Translations under genes and position numbers: made by a program | Shown: piece after piece, positions 55,111 through 62,812 of the stretch | Layout: each line of letters begins with the position of its first letter | How positions within the stretch are numbered: position 1 is the first letter of the stretch | Source: Mesorhizobium_L sp035547755 | Lineage (GTDB): Bacteria; Pseudomonadota; Alphaproteobacteria; Rhizobiales; Rhizobiaceae | Direction of reading: 5' to 3' | Length of the DNA stretch: 64,000 nt | Assembly (NCBI GenBank): GCA_035547755.1 | Contig: DASZUG010000077.1 | Coordinates: 33,440 to 97,439, forward strand | Notes under the pieces: generated by a model | What the model was told of the DNA's origin: nothing | Seen by the model: only the letters and a program-made list of their open reading frames with translations | Databases searched by the model: none

Positions 55111-56646
55111 TCATGCCAATGGCTTTGCCGCTTTGCGAAACAGATCCTTCAGGATTGCGGGCAGCATGGATGGCAGATCCTCGGCGATCAGTCCGGGACC
55201 GAATTGCGAACCTGCCTCCGCATGCATCCACACGGCCGCCGATGCCGCATCGAAAGCCGGCATACCCTGCGCCAGAAGTCCCGCGATGATGCCGCCGAGC
55301 ACGTCTCCCGACCCGGCGGTGGCGAGAAAAGGCGTGCCATTGGCGTTGATCCTCGCCCGCCAATCTGGCGCGGCGATAACGGTATCCGGCCCCTTATAGA
55401 CGATAACGGCATTGGCGCGCCGGGCCGCCGCGCGCGCGGCCTCAAGCTTGGAGCCCGCCTCGCCCTCGGCGAGATCGGGAAACAGACGCCGAAACTCTCC
55501 GGCATGCGGCGTGAAAACGACGGAAGGAGCGTCGGGGAGCGCGGCGGCGTCGAAAAGCGGCGCTGGATCATCACGGAAGGAGGTGATGGCGTCTGCGTCG
55601 ATGACGATGCCCTTGCATCCCGTATCCTTCCCCCGCAACAGCGCGAGGGTGAAACGGCGCGCCTCTTCGCCAGCGCCGAAGCCTGGGCCGATCACATAGG
55701 AGGACGGCTTTCGCTGCTTGGCGAACGTCAGCAGATCTTCAACCGTTTCGATCCGACGCAGCATGATCGCGGTCAGATGCGCGGCGTTGACCTGCATGGC
55801 GGCGGGGGGCGACAAAATGGTGACGGCGCCCGCCCCTGCCCTTGCCGCCGCCAGGGCCGCCAAGCGCGCCGCGCCGGTCGCGGATGGCCCGCCCGAAAAG
55901 ACGCAGGCATGGCCGCGCGCATATTTGTGCGCGTCGAAAGCGGGAAAAGGCAGTTCGGAGAGCCAGAGATCGGGATGGTTCTCATATGTGAGCGGAGCGA
56001 TCGTTTCGATGACTTCCCTGCCGATGCCGATATCGGCGACGATCGTTTCGCCGCAAAAAGACCGGCCTGGTTCAAGGAGATGCCCGGGTTTCCTGCGAAA
56101 GAAGGTGACGGTGATGTCGGCAGGAAGCGACGATCCGAGAATCTTGCCGCTGTCGCCCGAGACGCCCGACGGGAGATCGACCGCTAGGACGGGAGCCCCA
56201 CTCTCTCCGGCTTTCTCCAACGCAGAGGCGGCCTCGCCTGTGATCTGCTTCGACAGGCCGGCGCCGAAGAGCGCGTCAATAATCAAGCGCGAATGCTCCG
56301 GACGAAACTCCGCGAGCGGCCGCGCCTCGATCGGGCAGGCTTCCGCGGCAAGCGCCGCGTCCGTCCCCGCGCGCGGTGCGCCGAGCGCCCAAATGCAGAC
56401 CGGAACGCCCGCCTCGCAGAGCAGGCGCGCCACGACATAGCCGTCGCCGCCATTGTTGCCCGGCCCGCACACTATGTCGACGCCGCTTACTTCCGGAAAC
56501 CGCTCCAGAACCACCGCGGCGATAGCAGCACCGGCGTTGCGCATCAACGCGTATCCGCCGGCGGGCAGATCGGCGATCGTCAGCGCATCGGCCTCGGCCA
56601 TTTCACGCGGGGTCAGGAGTTCGAGGGGCATCGAATCGTCGATCAT
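55111..56646 (-). CDS. nnrDE: Bifunctional NAD(P)H-hydrate epimerase / ADP-dependent NAD(P)H-hydrate dehydratase
   Basis: A 511-residue fusion that repairs damaged NAD(P)H. The N-terminal YjeF epimerase domain (about 1-205) has V-C-G-P-G-N-N-G-G-D-G-Y near 58-69. The C-terminal ribokinase-like dehydratase (about 220-511) has T-P-H-A-G-E-F near 380 and A-T-A-G-S-G-D-V-L-G-G near 440. The gene order nnrDE-glnB-glnA is common in Alphaproteobacteria. The start is at 56646 or 56631; no clear ribosome binding site separates them. The open frame runs to 56721. Confidence 0.94.
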   Translation of the reverse strand: MIDDSMPLELLTPREMAEADALTIADLPAGGYALMRNAGAAIAAVVLERFPEVSGVDIVCGPGNNGGDGYVVARLLCEAGVPVCIWALGAPRAGTDAALAAEACPIEARPLAEFRPEHSRLIIDALFGAGLSKQITGEAASALEKAGESGAPVLAVDLPSGVSGDSGKILGSSLPADITVTFFRRKPGHLLEPGRSFCGETIVADIGIGREVIETIAPLTYENHPDLWLSELPFPAFDAHKYARGHACVFSGGPSATGAARLAALAAARAGAGAVTILSPPAAMQVNAAHLTAIMLRRIETVEDLLTFAKQRKPSSYVIGPGFGAGEEARRFTLALLRGKDTGCKGIVIDADAITSFRDDPAPLFDAAALPDAPSVVFTPHAGEFRRLFPDLAEGEAGSKLEAARAAARRANAVIVYKGPDTVIAAPDWRARINANGTPFLATAGSGDVLGGIIAGLLAQGMPAFDAASAAVWMHAEAGSQFGPGLIAEDLPSMLPAILKDLFRKAAKPLA

Positions 56647-56966
56647 TTTGGGTGCGGTAGATGGTCCTGTGGCCAAGGATAGGACCGACTGTAAATGCGG
56701 CAACCGAAAATGCGAAATCAAGCGATGGCAACGATATAATCATCCTGCCTGTTTTGTAGGCATTTCCGCCATCCTGCGTCGCCGGCTTTCTGCTTTCGAC
56801 TCCGCTCTCGCGTCATGTTATGGCGTTCGGAGACAACCCGCCGGGATGTTTGAACAAATTTCGAAAAACGGAACAATATGGGTCGATCTGGCATGCTTCG
56901 TGCTTGACGGTTGGCGGAAGCGGATGGTGTCAGTTCCTCCTACGAAAGATATAGAGGCCAAGGCGC
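56647..56966. other. Promoter region of glnB and nnrDE (about 320 bases)
   Basis: No gene is seen in this divergent gap. It holds the sigma-54-type site given separately. A string of AT-rich positions lies at 56845-56885. There is no hairpin of note. Confidence 0.6.
56889..56904 (+). promoter_or_regulatory. Sigma-54-type promoter (-24/-12) upstream of glnB
   Basis: TGGCATGCTTCGTGCT has GG and GC ten bases apart, the sigma-54 spacing. It lies 63 bases upstream of the glnB ATG. In rhizobia glnBA is known to have an NtrC-dependent sigma-54 promoter, so this is consistent. The match is good at GG and GC but imperfect in the -12 TTGC. No clear NtrC site was found upstream. Confidence 0.65.
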
Positions 56967-57305
56967 ATGAAAAAGATCGAGGCAATCATAAAGCCCTTCA
57001 AGCTCGATGAGGTGAAGGAAGCTCTTCAGGAGGTGGGGCTCCAGGGCATCACGGTGACCGAGGCGAAAGGCTTCGGCCGGCAAAAAGGCCATACGGAACT
57101 GTACAGAGGCGCCGAATATGTCGTCGATTTTCTCCCCAAGGTGAAGGTCGAAGTCGTATTGAACGACGAAAGCGTCGAGGCCGCTATTGACGCCATTCGC
57201 AACGCAGCGCAGACAGGCCGCATCGGGGACGGCAAGATCTTTGTCTCCAACGTCGAAGAGGTCATTCGCATCCGGACGGGCGAAACCGGCACCGACGCCA
57301 TCTAA
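56967..57305 (+). CDS. glnB: Nitrogen regulatory protein P-II
   Basis: A 112-residue PII signal protein that binds ATP and 2-oxoglutarate and senses nitrogen status. The T-loop uridylylation site is Tyr51 in A-E-Y-V-V-D-F; G-F-G-R-Q-K-G-H-T near 35-43 and G-R-I-G-D-G-K-I-F near 84-92 are the PII signatures. It starts M-K-K-I-E-A-I-I-K-P. It precedes glnA by 65 bases on the same strand, so PII and its target network are co-expressed. Confidence 0.98.
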   Translation: MKKIEAIIKPFKLDEVKEALQEVGLQGITVTEAKGFGRQKGHTELYRGAEYVVDFLPKVKVEVVLNDESVEAAIDAIRNAAQTGRIGDGKIFVSNVEEVIRIRTGETGTDAI

Positions 57306-57370
57306 GACCTGTTCAGCAGCCCCGCGGATTTTTTCAGCCGATTTTCAAGCGTCATCATAGGGAAAGAAGC

Positions 57371-58780
57371 ATGACGACAGCATCCGACATCATGAAGCAG
57401 ATCAAGGACAACGAAGTGAAATTCGTCGATCTGCGCTTTACCGATCCGAGGGGCAAGCTCCAGCACCTGACGATGGATATCGCAGAGGTGGACGAGGACA
57501 TGTTCGCCGACGGCGTCATGTTCGACGGCTCTTCGATTGCAGGCTGGAAGGCGATCAACGAGTCCGACATGGTGCTGATGCCGGATACCGAGACGGTCCA
57601 TATGGATCCCTTCTTCGCGCAATCCACCATGGTCGTGCTGTGCGACATCCTCGATCCGGTTTCGGGCGAATCCTATAACCGCGACCCGCGCGGCACGGCG
57701 AAAAAGGCCGAAGCCTATATGAGGGCCGAAGGCATCGGCGACACGATCTATGTCGGACCGGAAGCCGAGTTCTTCGTCTTCGACGACGTGAAGTACAAGG
57801 CCGATCCCTATAATACCGGCTTCAGGCTCGATTCCTCCGAACTGCCATCGAACGACGACACCGATTACGAGACCGGCAATCTCGGCCACCGCCCGCGCGT
57901 GAAGGGCGGCTATTTCCCGGTTCCCCCTATCGACGCCTGCCAGGATATGCGCTCCGAAATGCTTTCGGTGATGGCCGAGATGGGCGTGCGCACCGAGAAG
58001 CACCATCACGAGGTCGCCGCCGCACAGCATGAACTCGGCATGAAGTTCGACACGCTGGTGCGCAACGCGGACAAGACGCAAATCTATAAATACGTCGTGC
58101 ACCAGGTCGCCAACGCCTATGGCAAGACCGCAACCTTCATGCCGAAGCCGATCTACGGCGACAACGGCTCGGGCATGCATGTGCACCAATCGATCTGGAA
58201 GGAAGGCAAGCCGACCTTCGCCGGCAACGAATATGCCGGCCTGTCGGAAACCTGCCTTTATTATATCGGCGGCGTCATCAAGCACGCCAAGGCGATCAAT
58301 GCTTTCACCAACCCGCTGACCAATTCCTACAAGCGCCTGGTGCCTGGCTTCGAAGCGCCGGTTCTGCTTGCCTACTCGGCGCGCAATCGCTCGGCGTCGT
58401 GCCGCATTCCCTTCGGCACCTCGCCGAAGTCGAAGCGCGTCGAGGTCCGTTTCCCCGATCCGGGCGCCAACCCCTATCTCGCCTTCGCCGCGCTCCTGAT
58501 GGCCGGCCTCGATGGCATCAAGAACAAGATCCATCCCGGCCAGCCCATGGACAAGGACCTTTACGACCTGCCGCCGAAGGAACTGAAGAAGATCCCCACC
58601 GTATGCGGATCGCTGCGCGAAGCGCTGATGAATCTCGACAAGGACCGCGCCTTCCTCAAGGCCGGCGGCGTCTTCGACGACGACCAGATCGACAGCTTCA
58701 TCGAGCTGAAAATGGCCGAAGTACTGCGTTTCGAGATGACCCCCCATCCGGTCGAGTTCGACATGTATTATTCGGTGTGA
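57371..58780 (+). CDS. glnA: Glutamine synthetase type I
   Basis: A 469-residue dodecameric enzyme that makes glutamine from glutamate, ATP and ammonia. F-D-G-S-S-I-A-G-W is near 50-58; N-G-S-G-M-H-V-H-Q lies near 263-271 and the adenylylated Tyr in L-Y-D-L-P-P near 397-402, so it is adenylylation-controlled. AGGGAAAG precedes the ATG. A strong terminator follows at 58805. Confidence 0.98.
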   Translation: MTTASDIMKQIKDNEVKFVDLRFTDPRGKLQHLTMDIAEVDEDMFADGVMFDGSSIAGWKAINESDMVLMPDTETVHMDPFFAQSTMVVLCDILDPVSGESYNRDPRGTAKKAEAYMRAEGIGDTIYVGPEAEFFVFDDVKYKADPYNTGFRLDSSELPSNDDTDYETGNLGHRPRVKGGYFPVPPIDACQDMRSEMLSVMAEMGVRTEKHHHEVAAAQHELGMKFDTLVRNADKTQIYKYVVHQVANAYGKTATFMPKPIYGDNGSGMHVHQSIWKEGKPTFAGNEYAGLSETCLYYIGGVIKHAKAINAFTNPLTNSYKRLVPGFEAPVLLAYSARNRSASCRIPFGTSPKSKRVEVRFPDPGANPYLAFAALLMAGLDGIKNKIHPGQPMDKDLYDLPPKELKKIPTVCGSLREALMNLDKDRAFLKAGGVFDDDQIDSFIELKMAEVLRFEMTPHPVEFDMYYSV

Positions 58781-58804
58781 TCGCATCGCATTGCGATCTA
58801 ACGA

Positions 58805-58833
58805 AGCCGCGGCAAGCCTGCCGCGGCTTTTTT
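58805..58833 (+). terminator. Rho-independent terminator of glnA
   Basis: AGCCGCGGCA (58805-58814) pairs perfectly with TGCCGCGGCT (58819-58828) around the loop AGCC, followed by a run of six T. It ends glnBA and faces the glnII terminator. Confidence 0.95.
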
Positions 58834-58908
58834 CTTTCTTGATCTAGTGCGAGCAATATCGGGCCGGGACCCCATTGCCTGGCGCGGCAAGCGAGTCCCA
58901 AACATCCA

Positions 58909-58936
58909 CAAAAAAACCCGGCGTTTCCGCCGGGCT
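58909..58936 (-). terminator. Rho-independent terminator of glnII
   Basis: On the minus strand CCCGGCG/CGCCGGG pairs perfectly around GAAA, followed by a T run (the A run at 58911-58916 on the plus strand). It lies about 30 bases after the glnII stop and makes the two gln transcripts end back-to-back. Confidence 0.93.
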
Positions 58937-58965
58937 ATAATGTCGCCTGAGAAAAGACGAGAAAT

Positions 58966-60006
58966 TTATGCGGCCGCCTTCTTTTCCGCGCTGGTCGGCA
59001 CTTCGGCGATCGTCTTCAGGATCTGCGAGGCGATCTGGTAGGGGTCGCCCTGGCTGTTGGGGCGGCGGTCCTCCAGATAACCCCTGTAGCTGTTGTTGAC
59101 GAAGGAATGCGGTACGCGGATCGAGGCGCCGCGGTTCGCCACGCCATAGCTGAACCTGTTCCATGGCGCCGTCTCGTGCTTGCCGGTCAGGCGCAGATGG
59201 TTGTCCGGGCCATAGACCGCGATATGGTCCATGAGGTTCTTTTCAAAGGCCGCCATGAGCGCCTCGAAATAATCCGTGCCGCCGATCTCGCGCATATAGC
59301 TGGTCGAGAAATTGCAGTGCATGCCGGAACCGTTCCAATCGGTGTCGCCGAGCGGCTTGCAATGAAACTCGATATCGATGCCGTATTGTTCGGTCAGGCG
59401 CAGCAGCAGATAGCGCGCGATCCACATCTGGTCGGCAGCGGTGCGGGAGCCCTTGCCGAAAATCTGGAATTCCCACTGCCCCTTCGCGACTTCGGCATTG
59501 ATGCCTTCATGGTTGATGCCGGCCGCCAGGCAGAGATCGAGGTGCTCCTCGGTCAGCCTGCGGGCGATATCGCCGACATTCTTGTAGCCGACGCCGGTAT
59601 AATACGGCCCCTGCGGCGCCGGAAAGCCGGACTCGGGAAAGCCGAGCGGGCGGCCGTCCTTGTAGAAGAAATATTCCTGCTCGAAGCCGAACCAGGCGCC
59701 GTCGTCGTCAAGCACGGTGGCCCGCTTATTCGAGGGATGCGGCGTCGCGCCGTCGGGCATCATGACTTCGCACATGACGAGGGCGCCGTTCTTGCGCGCC
59801 GGGTCCGGATAGAGCGCGACGGGCTTCAACACGCAATCCGACGAATGGCCCTCCGCCTGCATTGTCGACGAGCCGTCGAAGCCCCAGAGCGGCAATTGCT
59901 CGAGTGTCGGGAATTCCGCGAATTCCCTGACCTGGGTCTTGCCGCGCAGGTTCGGGACAGGCGTGTAGCCATCGAGCCAGATATATTCGAGCTTGTACTT
60001 CGTCAT
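58966..60006 (-). CDS. glnII: Glutamine synthetase type II (eukaryotic type)
   Basis: A 346-residue decameric-type enzyme. It starts M-T-K-Y-K-L-E-Y-I-W-L-D-G. W-G-F-D-G-S-S-T near 41-48, Q-G-P-Y-Y-T-G-V-G near 131, G-I-N-H-E-G-I-N-A-E near 161 and N-G-S-G-M-H-C-N near 224 are GSII motifs. It is not controlled by adenylylation and is heat labile in rhizobia. GAGGTGAAA precedes the ATG at 60006. It is convergent with glnA and has a sigma-54 promoter at 60084. Confidence 0.97.
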   Translation of the reverse strand: MTKYKLEYIWLDGYTPVPNLRGKTQVREFAEFPTLEQLPLWGFDGSSTMQAEGHSSDCVLKPVALYPDPARKNGALVMCEVMMPDGATPHPSNKRATVLDDDGAWFGFEQEYFFYKDGRPLGFPESGFPAPQGPYYTGVGYKNVGDIARRLTEEHLDLCLAAGINHEGINAEVAKGQWEFQIFGKGSRTAADQMWIARYLLLRLTEQYGIDIEFHCKPLGDTDWNGSGMHCNFSTSYMREIGGTDYFEALMAAFEKNLMDHIAVYGPDNHLRLTGKHETAPWNRFSYGVANRGASIRVPHSFVNNSYRGYLEDRRPNSQGDPYQIASQILKTIAEVPTSAEKKAAA

Positions 60007-60083
60007 TTTCACCTCGCGTCGGAATATGGAACCGGGCGGTTCCGAAAGCATTGTCGCCGGCAAGCCGGCAGCCGACGAATGCC

Positions 60084-60101
60084 AAGCAACGGACGTGCCA
60101 A
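60084..60101 (-). promoter_or_regulatory. Sigma-54 promoter of glnII
   Basis: On the minus strand it reads TTGGCACGTCCGTTGCTT: TGGCAC, N5, TTGC, an exact match to the sigma-54 consensus. It lies about 78 bases before the glnII start. NtrC-dependent transcription of glnII is known in rhizobia, so function is very likely. Confidence 0.9.
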
Positions 60102-60221
60102 TCCGACGTTGAGCGCGGGAAAAAATGCCCGTGACTCATCGCTGGCGGGGCGCGGAATGCCCTCTCAATCGACAGCGCAAGATTTCGCTGAAAAAATAGG
60201 CAAAGACAGACGATATTTTAT

Positions 60222-60251
60222 GCAAGTTGCTTAATCCTCTTGCAAAATTGC
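60222..60251. promoter_or_regulatory. Two tandem GCAA/TTGC dyads, candidate NtrC enhancer
   Basis: GCAAGTTGC (60222-60230) and GCAAAATTGC (60242-60251) are both dyads, with centres about 20 bases apart, i.e. two helix turns. They lie about 120-165 bases upstream of the glnII sigma-54 site and just before the 60302 gene. They do not match the classical NtrC consensus closely, so the identity of the binder is a guess. Confidence 0.4.
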
Positions 60252-60301
60252 TTTCCTTTCCCAGCTAAATGGCGGATAGTTTGAGAAGGAGGGAACTTGC
60301 C

Positions 60302-60496
60302 ATGAACAAGACCTCGCATCGGCAGACCGCGCAAATTCTGGCGTTTCCGCTGGCACGGCGGCTGGCTGCCAAAAATTTAAGCAAACGCACCAAATTTGCG
60401 GCAGAAATTGCCGCGTTGCGGGCCGAGAAGGCCGTGGCGACGGATGGCTGGTATCATCAGGCGGCCATCGAGGAATCGGAGTCACGCCACAACTGA
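60302..60496 (+). CDS. Small basic protein of unknown function (64 aa)
   Basis: A 64-residue cytoplasmic protein. A-F-P-L-A-R-R-L-A-A-K near residue 11 recalls the F-P-L-x-R-R opening of DUF6074-type small rhizobial proteins, but I cannot confirm the family. The rest is helical and Lys/Ala rich. GGAGGG precedes the ATG at 60302. It is divergent from glnII. Confidence 0.6.
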   Translation: MNKTSHRQTAQILAFPLARRLAAKNLSKRTKFAAEIAALRAEKAVATDGWYHQAAIEESESRHN

Positions 60497-60566
60497 AACG
60501 GTGCCGGAAACCAGCTTTTGAAGCAATGGCGCAAACCGGCTTTGCAGGCGCCGACGGCTTCGAAGT

Positions 60567-60857
60567 CTATGCAGGTTCCCGCCCGAACGCCTTGCGCAAT
60601 TCGTTCTTTGCCTCTTCCAGCACTTTCTTCTGCCTGCGAGGCAGATTCTTGCCGGCCCTGTTGATGTAGAAGGTCAGCATCGACATCGCCGACTGGTATG
60701 GCTTGGCCTTCCTTCTGTGACTGTGCTCTGCGGAATGCTTCAGCGAGGCCGCGATCTTCGCCGGATCACGAGATTCGAAGATGTTGGGTTCGAGATCGAG
60801 CGCGTCGCTGTGTTCGGTCACTTCGGCCGACCACTTCTTTTTATCGGTTGCAGGCAT
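60567..60857 (-). CDS. DUF3175 domain-containing protein
   Basis: A 96-residue small protein. K-K-W-S-A-E-V-T-E-H-S-D-A-L-D-L near residue 8 and the basic tail L-P-R-R-Q-K-K-V-L near 74-83 match the DUF3175 pattern, including F-Y-I-N-R-A-G. AAGGAG precedes the ATG. Its function is unknown; members are often near stress-linked genes. It is convergent with the 60302 gene. Confidence 0.8.
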   Translation of the reverse strand: MPATDKKKWSAEVTEHSDALDLEPNIFESRDPAKIAASLKHSAEHSHRRKAKPYQSAMSMLTFYINRAGKNLPRRQKKVLEEAKNELRKAFGREPA

Positions 60858-61021
60858 CGGATTCTCCTTTTTGACATCAAGCAGGCCGGAGAGCGGATTG
60901 TTCCGGGAATCCGCATTTCCAACATGACTTGATCACCAAAAGGCCCGATCGAAGGCACTGTTAGACCACAATCGAGGTATGCACTGGCAGTTGCGGTGGG
61001 CTGAATCGGAGAGGAAGACCC

Positions 61022-61378
61022 ATGCGCATAACTGTCATACTCGCAACAGCCTTTGTCGGCCTCGGCATGTCGGCCGCGAGCGCCCAGCAAAGCACCCAAC
61101 CGCAACCCCAACCTCCCGCCGCATCGAGCCAGGGCACGCAGGTCCGCAGCCTGAACATCGTCGACATGTCGCAATTGCCGCCCGACACACAGAGCCAGGT
61201 GAAGAAGCTGATCGCCAAAACGACGCCTACGGATCTCAAGAATATGCGCAGTGCGATCGATCGCGTGCCGCAGATAAAGGAAGCGCTTCAGCAGAAAGGG
61301 CTGACTTCGGCCGAGGTCGTCGTCGCCAGCTTGAGCAATGACGGCGTGCTGACATTGGTCACGAAGAAGGCAGGCTAG
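61022..61378 (+). CDS. Small secreted protein of unknown function (118 aa)
   Basis: Not recognised. Residues 1-22 are a signal peptide ending S-A-A-S-A-Q. A Gln/Pro linker follows (about 23-35), then a helical region with L-I-A-K-T-T-P-T and the hydrophobic V-V-V-A-S-L-S-N-D. AGAGGAAG precedes the ATG. It is probably periplasmic. A strong hairpin follows the gene at 61417. Confidence 0.75.
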   Translation: MRITVILATAFVGLGMSAASAQQSTQPQPQPPAASSQGTQVRSLNIVDMSQLPPDTQSQVKKLIAKTTPTDLKNMRSAIDRVPQIKEALQQKGLTSAEVVVASLSNDGVLTLVTKKAG

Positions 61379-61621
61379 ACTCAGCGCGATTCTCGAAGAA
61401 CATCGCTGATTGTCCCCCGGTCGCACCTTCGGGTGCGGCCGGCGCTGTCGCAACTGGGCGATACCTGATCGCTAATCTAAAAATCAGAAAATTATCGGTG
61501 TAGTTGAGATAGCCGGTACCATGCGAGCCCATTAGGCCAATTACCAAATTGTAATGCTAGATTTTTCGATCTAATCTTTAAGCGCTTGGGGGAGGTGATG
61601 ATGCAGGTTTCGTCACCCAAT
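61379..61621. other. Spacer between the 61022 gene and the quorum-sensing locus
   Basis: No gene is seen. It carries one strong hairpin at 61417-61442 and turns noticeably more AT-rich from about 61480 on. That change marks the left edge of the base-composition shift seen in the luxR-luxI region. Confidence 0.5.
61417..61442 (+). terminator. Stable TTCG-loop hairpin, possible terminator or stabiliser
   Basis: CCGGTCGCACC pairs with GGTGCGGCCGG around TTCG (11 pairs, one T-G). It follows the small secreted gene by about 40 bases. There is no T run, so it is only a possible terminator. Confidence 0.5.
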
Positions 61622-61921
61622 CTACTGGTCGCTTTTTCGTGCGAGCCTTTTTTGGACAGCAACTTCAACCGCTCGACCAAAGATGCGGTCGCTACATGTT
61701 CGCACAAAGCGTTTTGCATAACCCATCGCGGCCGCGGGGTTTCCGTCGTGCACCTCGACGATAAACTGCGCAATCTTACGCACATCCGAATTATTGAAGC
61801 CAAACTCATTTTCCTGCCCGTCGCCCCCACCTTCTGGAAGGAGAGGTACGGTCCGGGAGATCGTAGACGCCGCCGATAAGCGCCTTTTCAATTCTTCCCA
61901 AAGTTCTTCGTCGGTGGGCAT
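61622..61921 (-). CDS. 99-residue protein of unknown function, divergent from luxR
   Basis: Not recognised. A 99-residue soluble protein, mostly helical: E-E-L-W-E-E-L-K-R-R-L at the start, a Gly-rich loop near 32-38, V-R-K-I-A-Q-F-I-V-E-V near 47-57 and a basic end. GGGAG seven bases before the ATG supports translation; the opposite-strand frame across the same bases has no better signal. It is divergent from luxR with 82 bases between. The position suggests a modulator of the LuxR/LuxI circuit, but nothing in its sequence shows it. It does not resemble TraM as I know it. Confidence 0.5.
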   Translation of the reverse strand: MPTDEELWEELKRRLSAASTISRTVPLLPEGGGDGQENEFGFNNSDVRKIAQFIVEVHDGNPAAAMGYAKRFVRTCSDRIFGRAVEVAVQKRLARKSDQ

Positions 61922-62003
61922 TGCAGTCTCCCGAAATGCCCCCGGCTTTGCTGTAGCTTCGATTTCTCACGCATACAATTGGAAGTAGATAGGACTGGTT
62001 GCT

Positions 62004-62723
62004 ATGGTTAATTCTCACCTTAACGTGCTTGAATTTGCCGCCCGACATGAAATCCATGAGACATTGGAAAACCTTTCCGCTGATTTCGCAAACCTCGTTG
62101 CAGAATTCGGGTTCACTTCGTTTATTTTAACCGGCTTGCCGAAACATGGAATTGACGTTGAACCTTTGGTTGTTTGCAACCGATGGCCAGTCTCTTGGTC
62201 AGACCGATATCGGGAGCAAAATTATTTTCCAGACGATCCTGTTAGCAGGTGGTCGCTCGGGCGACGCAAACCATTTCTATGGCGTGAAGCACGGCGGTTC
62301 GATGGAACTACTTACCGGACTCGCCAAATAGCGGGCGAAGGATGGGATCATGGCCTTGCGGATGGCATTGCCTTCCCTCTCCGTGACCGACCAGGAGGCG
62401 CAGTTGTCTCCCTTGCTGCTGATCACGTCTTCAATATTGATCCACGGGTTCAGGCATCTCTGTTCCTTGCAGCCAGCTACTACAAAATGGCGGCAGAACG
62501 GTTTGTGAGGAAACAGGCGGAAACACCGATACTGACCAGAAGAGAGTTGGAGGTACTCCACTGGAAAGCGGCTGGGAAAACCGCTTGGGAAATCTCGTGC
62601 ATCCTTTCTCTCTCCCACAGCACCATAAAAACTCACCTTTCATCGATTCGCCAAAAACTTGGCGTCGCCACCACAACCCAAGCGATTGCATCCGAGCTTC
62701 TGACCGGGAATATTCTCCCATAG
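62004..62723 (+). CDS. LuxR-family quorum-sensing transcriptional regulator
   Basis: A 239-residue regulator. The N-terminal autoinducer domain has the W-x-x-x-Y and D-P residues expected for homoserine-lactone binding (W-S-D-R-Y, N-Y-F-P-D-D-P near 68-74, F-L-W-R near 86). The C-terminal LuxR helix-turn-helix is L-T-R-R-E-L-E-V-L-H-W near 173-183, followed by G-K-T-A-W-E-I and S-T-I-K-T-H-L near 206. All key residues for ligand and DNA binding appear in place. luxI starts 90 bases downstream on the same strand. Confidence 0.92.
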   Translation: MVNSHLNVLEFAARHEIHETLENLSADFANLVAEFGFTSFILTGLPKHGIDVEPLVVCNRWPVSWSDRYREQNYFPDDPVSRWSLGRRKPFLWREARRFDGTTYRTRQIAGEGWDHGLADGIAFPLRDRPGGAVVSLAADHVFNIDPRVQASLFLAASYYKMAAERFVRKQAETPILTRRELEVLHWKAAGKTAWEISCILSLSHSTIKTHLSSIRQKLGVATTTQAIASELLTGNILP

Positions 62724-62736
62724 GTTGAATTCTATC

Positions 62737-62748
62737 GATCTTTAGATC
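62737..62748. promoter_or_regulatory. Lux-box-like dyad upstream of luxI
   Basis: GATCTTTAGATC is a near-perfect dyad (GATCT, TT, AGATC). It lies 64 bases before the luxI ATG, where a LuxR-type site would activate luxI. It is shorter than a standard 18-20 base lux box, so this is only a candidate. Confidence 0.4.
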
Positions 62749-62812
62749 AGTAATCGTACACAGCCATCTCGCAGAATTCTGTTCCGGCAATCAACATGCG
62801 AGGGGCAGAACA

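Noticed and set aside
61586..61879. 97-codon open frame on the plus strand opposite the 99-residue ORF
   Set aside because: Its composition is irregular and it ends in an Arg run. The minus-strand frame has a better ribosome binding site and a regular helical pattern.
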